Assembly (NCBI GenBank): GCA_051881415.1
Contig: JBJEPV010000140.1
Location: forward strand, 1-8,252
Origin: Fimenecus sp051881415
Lineage (GTDB): Bacteria; Bacillota; Clostridia; Oscillospirales; Acutalibacteraceae
Length of the DNA stretch: 8,252 nucleotides
Direction: 5' to 3'
Under the pieces are notes generated by a model, which had not been told where the DNA came from, made no database searches, and worked only from the letters and a program-made list of their open reading frames with translations. The stretch's first letter is position 1; each line of letters opens with the position of its first letter. This document shows positions 6,275-8,252 of this stretch, in pieces. Both the position numbers and the translations under genes were made by a program.

Positions 6275-6574
6275 TTAATTGATAACCGCTCGGATAATCG
6301 ATGAGATTGTTCTTTCTAAATTTGAGAATTTATCTTTTGCCGAATTGACATAGGATAAATATTCGTACAATACATCAATCAATTTTTGCGATTTACCTAT
6401 TTGTTCCTGTAAGCGTTTAATAAAGACCTCGCTGGCGGCGCCTGTCCAAGACGGTGCAATTTGTTGGATTAACGATTCCGCCGCACGTTGCTGGGTCTCT
6501 AACTGTGTAATCAAAGACCGTAATTCCCGTGCATTTGCTTCCAAACCTGTAAAATCTATAGAAATCAGTGCCAT
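6275..6574 (-). CDS. WXG100 family protein (EsxA/ESAT-6-like, WTG motif)
   Basis: This 99-residue protein has the size, helix-turn-helix layout and central motif of the family: PSWTGAASEVF (41-51, W43 and G45). The family usually forms antiparallel dimers exported by type VII secretion. Helix 1 runs about 9-38 and helix 2 about 46-90. At the C-terminal end of helix 2, FSNLE (83-87) sits where YxxxD/E is usually found, with Phe replacing Tyr. The end is hydrophobic (SSIIRAVIN). The start has AGGAGG 8 nt upstream. It follows the Trp-less helical protein by 30 bp and precedes the 180-aa protein by 15 bp, so these neighbours are candidate heterodimer partners. Confidence 0.92.
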   Translation of the reverse strand: MALISIDFTGLEANARELRSLITQLETQQRAAESLIQQIAPSWTGAASEVFIKRLQEQIGKSQKLIDVLYEYLSYVNSAKDKFSNLERTISSIIRAVIN

Positions 6575-6604
6575 ATAAACTTCCTCCTATCCATATTTTT
6601 CGCC

Positions 6605-6925
6605 TTAACGAAAACCGCCGCCGGAAGCAATGGTCTCTTTCAATTTCGCATCGACTTCCTGATATTTTTTAACCGTTACTTTGATACGGCGAATTTGGTC
6701 TTGAATCCCGTTTTGCAAACCTTGAATTTCTCTGCGCAAGCTTGCCGCTGTCCCCTCAATACTGTTTGCAATTAACCCGCGACTTTCTGTTGCCGTTATT
6801 AAAATATTTTGCAGGCGATAATCAGCCTCTTTCAAAACTTCGGAAACATTTTGTAAGCGGGAAATATCCCGGTACGCTTCATTTTCATCAATCGTAATAT
6901 TTCCGTTTGCATCACGATATGCCAT
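6605..6925 (-). CDS. WXG-sized helical protein lacking the Trp, with GGGFR tail (106 aa)
   Basis: I do not recognise a named family with certainty. The protein starts with a short polar segment (MAYRDANGNITIDENEA), followed by two long heptad-rich helices (about 20-50 and 57-98) joined at SIEGTAASL (55-63). There, IEG occupies the W-x-G position, as in the Trp-less partner of some WXG100 heterodimers (ESAT-6/CFP-10-like superfamily). KYQEVDAKL (87-95) contains YQEVD, a good YxxxD export motif, placed after helix 2 as expected. It ends SGGGFR. The start has AAGGGAG 9 nt upstream and begins 4 bp after the previous stop. It is probably co-folded with the adjacent 99-aa WXG100 protein or with an effector, by inference from order and topology. 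Confidence 0.85.
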   Translation of the reverse strand: MAYRDANGNITIDENEAYRDISRLQNVSEVLKEADYRLQNILITATESRGLIANSIEGTAASLRREIQGLQNGIQDQIRRIKVTVKKYQEVDAKLKETIASGGGFR

Positions 6926-6929
6926 ACAC

Positions 6930-7565
6930 TTAAACTCCCTTCATCTCTAAAATACGGATAGCCTCATCTCGGAATGTCTCCGGTGCAACGGCGAGTAAGG
7001 ATTCACCCTCCATTTTGTATACTCCGCCGTTATACACGCAAAAAGCGACAATCGGAAGCGGCGCACCTGCATTTGTGCATTTTAAAATCATAATTTTATC
7101 CATTTTATCCGGTTCAATCGGTGCGGCAAGAGCTTCTTCACTTCCCGCAACTGTGTTGCGAAGAATATCTGCATACAGTTCTTCAAAGGAATCCCAAGCT
7201 TCTAATCGAACTTTTCCGTCTAAGAAGGTTGCTCTTGTCACTTGATTTTGATAAAAATGGAATTTATACAAACTGTGTGATACGGTTTCGCCTTGTAAAA
7301 TCAAGTCTAAACTTGACTCCGCATTTCCAAAAAACAAAGGGGTTGCAACTTGTCTCAAATTGTCATCCGATTCTAAATTCCCGCTGAAATCTTCCGTCAA
7401 AAGTCCGCTGCTCTGTAAAGACTCCGCCGCCTGCTTGACAAATAAATCATAGTTTGTCTCAATGTCCCCAACCAACTTAAAGTAATCGTAATCCATATAC
7501 TCTGCTTGCATCATTTGTGCCAAATAATACAATGCGTCATAAGATATTTCCAATGTGTTTTGCAT
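6930..7565 (-). CDS. Type VII cluster protein of unknown function, possible EspG-like chaperone (211 aa)
   Basis: This is an acidic, soluble protein without signal peptide or membrane helix. It begins with a strand-helix element (TLEISYDALYYLAQMMQ) and an unusually Tyr/Asp-rich stretch (EYMDYDYF). The middle has alternating strands (HSLYKFHFYQN, RATFLDGKVRLEAW, IMILKCTNAG, PIVAFCVYNGGVYKME), and it ends with a helix (PETFRDEAIRILEMKG). This order (N-terminal helix, mixed sheet, closing helix) and the location among WXG100 genes resemble EspG/EsaE-type cytosolic chaperones that hold type VII substrates, but no diagnostic motif is present, so this is a hypothesis only. The start has GGAGG 6 nt upstream. 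It lies 21 bp after the WQG protein and 4 bp before the Trp-less helical protein, so tight co-translation is likely. Confidence 0.8.
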   Translation of the reverse strand: MQNTLEISYDALYYLAQMMQAEYMDYDYFKLVGDIETNYDLFVKQAAESLQSSGLLTEDFSGNLESDDNLRQVATPLFFGNAESSLDLILQGETVSHSLYKFHFYQNQVTRATFLDGKVRLEAWDSFEELYADILRNTVAGSEEALAAPIEPDKMDKIMILKCTNAGAPLPIVAFCVYNGGVYKMEGESLLAVAPETFRDEAIRILEMKGV

Positions 7566-7586
7566 ACAATGCCTCCATCTCTGGTT

Positions 7587-7877
7587 TTATATATTTTCAA
7601 ACTCATGCTTTATAGATAAATCCAAATCTCGATATTTCTGTGCAAAATCATACATTGCATCAGCCAAATCCTTTGTAAAAGTCAAGATTTCCGAAAATTG
7701 CCGTTTTAACCCAACAATTTGTGCCGCACATGCTATGCCGGCATCGCCTTGCCAATCACCTGCCATAGCATATACCAACTGTTCCGTTTCCGCCATGGTT
7801 CTCTGCATAACAGAGATATAGCTTTGCATTTCATTAGCAGAAGCCAACATCGCATCGTAATCGGACTCCATTGTCAT
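7587..7877 (-). CDS. WXG100 family protein (WQG motif, YRDLD tail motif)
   Basis: This 96-residue protein is a classic WXG100 type: helix 1 (about 5-38), turn AGDWQGDAGIA (39-49, W42 and G44) and helix 2 (about 48-85). YRDLD (82-86) then matches the YxxxD/E export motif that follows helix 2. Two Cys are present, including C50 just after the turn, which is unusual for this mostly Cys-free family. ATG 7877 is preferred over M3 (7871) because GGGGTGA lies about 5 nt before it; this is a weaker Shine-Dalgarno than the neighbours have, which may lower its expression. It is the first gene after the hairpin-bearing gap and leads the downstream operon. It is probably exported, perhaps as a dimer with another small helical protein of the cluster. 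Confidence 0.92.
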   Translation of the reverse strand: MTMESDYDAMLASANEMQSYISVMQRTMAETEQLVYAMAGDWQGDAGIACAAQIVGLKRQFSEILTFTKDLADAMYDFAQKYRDLDLSIKHEFENI

Positions 7878-7898
7878 ACAATCACCCCAACCAATAAA

Positions 7899-7939
7899 TT
7901 TCCGAAAAAGAAGTACGCCGTATACTGCTTTTTCCGAAA
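7899..7939. repeat. AT-rich imperfect palindrome upstream of the WQG gene
   Basis: Bases 7899-7939 fold back on themselves: TTTC/GAAA, a C-C mismatch, GAAAAAG (7904-7910)/CTTTTTC (7928-7934), an A-G mismatch, AGTA (7912-7915)/TACT (7923-7926) and a 7-nt loop. That is 15 pairs with two mismatches. It ends 21 bp before the ATG at 7877. It could be an operator, a 5' leader hairpin or part of a weak terminator; no clear sigma-A promoter was seen beside it. Confidence 0.5.
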
Positions 7940-7948
7940 CTCATTTCC

Positions 7949-7978
7949 ATATCCCGGCGGAGTTTTCCGCCGGGATAT
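7949..7978 (-). terminator. Strong hairpin after the EsxA-like gene (attenuator or processing stem)
   Basis: Bases 7949-7961 (ATATCCCGGCGGA) and 7966-7978 (TCCGCCGGGATAT) form a perfect 13-bp, GC-rich stem with a 4-nt loop. It lies 10 nt past the TGA of the EsxA-like gene. On the minus strand the stem is followed by GGAAATGAG, not a T-run, so it is a poor intrinsic terminator. It fits better as a leaky attenuator or as a 3'-protecting stem that keeps the upstream WXG100 mRNA more abundant than the operon behind it. Confidence 0.7.
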
Positions 7979-7988
7979 TTCGATAGAA

Positions 7989-8252
7989 TCAACCAAAGTT
8001 GTTCATCGTGGTTGCCAGCTGGCTGTCGGTGGTTTCCAACTGCGTTGCAGCGGTATCCATCAGTTTTGCATAGTCATCCAACATTTCGGAGAAGTTTGCA
8101 AAAGTGCCCTGCATGCTTTCATACTTTGCAAGCAACGCATCCTGTGCAGTACCTTTCCAAATCTCGTTGAGCCCTTGCATCAAAGTACGCATTCTGGTCA
8201 TTGCGTCATCATGTTGCTGTTTGAGACCTCTGAGTTCGGTGGATTTCCCTCT
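7989..8252 (-). CDS. WXG100 family protein (EsxA-like, WKG motif), 5' end cut by right edge
   Basis: The open frame runs from the right edge to TGA 7991-7989 and gives 87 residues. The codons before the first in-window Met (8201) are open and protein-like (RGKSTELRGLKQQHDDA), so that Met is internal. The true start lies beyond 8252, probably by about ten codons given the ~97-residue family length. The turn motif is LNEIWKGTAQDALLAKY (W-K-G), and helix 2 runs on to MLDDYAKLMDTAATQLE. The usual YxxxD/E is not exact here: YAKLMD has one residue too many. The end TTMNNFG is typical of short EsxA-like tails. Its position as the first gene, followed by a strong hairpin and a 111-bp gap, suggests it is the abundant secreted WXG100 protein of the locus. 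Confidence 0.93.
   Translation of the reverse strand, partial: RGKSTELRGLKQQHDDAMTRMRTLMQGLNEIWKGTAQDALLAKYESMQGTFANFSEMLDDYAKLMDTAATQLETTDSQLATTMNNFG

Noticed and set aside
7878..7948. Possible sigma-A promoter (TATACG at the palindrome) before the WQG gene
   Set aside because: No -35-like box at proper spacing was found and the candidate -10 is poor. It cannot be supported from sequence.
7989..8201. Start of the EsxA-like gene at the Met codon 8201
   Set aside because: In-frame coding sequence continues upstream to the window edge, and the family needs the first helix before this Met. It is an internal residue.

Overview
The window is one compact, single-strand gene cluster, all on the minus strand and read from the right edge (8252) to the left edge (1). 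It belongs to a Gram-positive type VII (ESX/WXG100) secretion locus. Small helical WXG100-type proteins, DUF4176-type proteins, strong GGAGG ribosome binding sites, a mid-range mosaic GC content and a eukaryote-like Ser/Thr kinase/PP2C pair suggest a member of the Bacillota, probably Clostridia. The species cannot be told from the sequence.

Layout in transcription order. (1) 8252-7989: 3' part of an EsxA-like WXG100 gene, cut by the window edge. (2) 7988-7878: the only sizeable intergenic gap, 111 bp, with a perfect 13-bp GC-rich hairpin and a second, AT-rich imperfect palindrome. (3) 7877-5717: five closely packed genes: a second WXG100 protein (WQG), a 211-aa protein that may be an EspG-like chaperone, a WXG-sized helical protein without Trp, a third true WXG100 protein (WTG), and a 180-aa helical protein with a Gly-rich tail. 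(4) 5691-2717: effector-like modules. Two long proteins (356 and 304 aa) share a closely related WXG-like N-terminal domain of about 95 residues but have unrelated C-terminal regions. Each is followed by a DUF4176 gene, and a third DUF4176 gene follows the second. (5) 2730-1: a membrane-anchored Ser/Thr kinase, a membrane-anchored PP2C phosphatase and the start of a zinc-ribbon membrane protein, cut by the left edge.

Gaps after the hairpin region are 30 bp or less, and three junctions overlap (4, 14 and 4 bp), so genes 2-13 look like one operon. The likely scheme is that the small helical proteins act as secreted partners or targeting factors, the two long proteins are the cargo (polymorphic-toxin-like), the DUF4176 proteins are dedicated accessory factors, and the kinase/phosphatase pair controls export or assembly by reversible phosphorylation. 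The core export machinery (EssC-type ATPase, EssB, EsaA and so on) is not in the window. The assignment to type VII secretion rests on the substrate and accessory families. No tRNA, rRNA, CRISPR, insertion sequence or plus-strand gene was supported.
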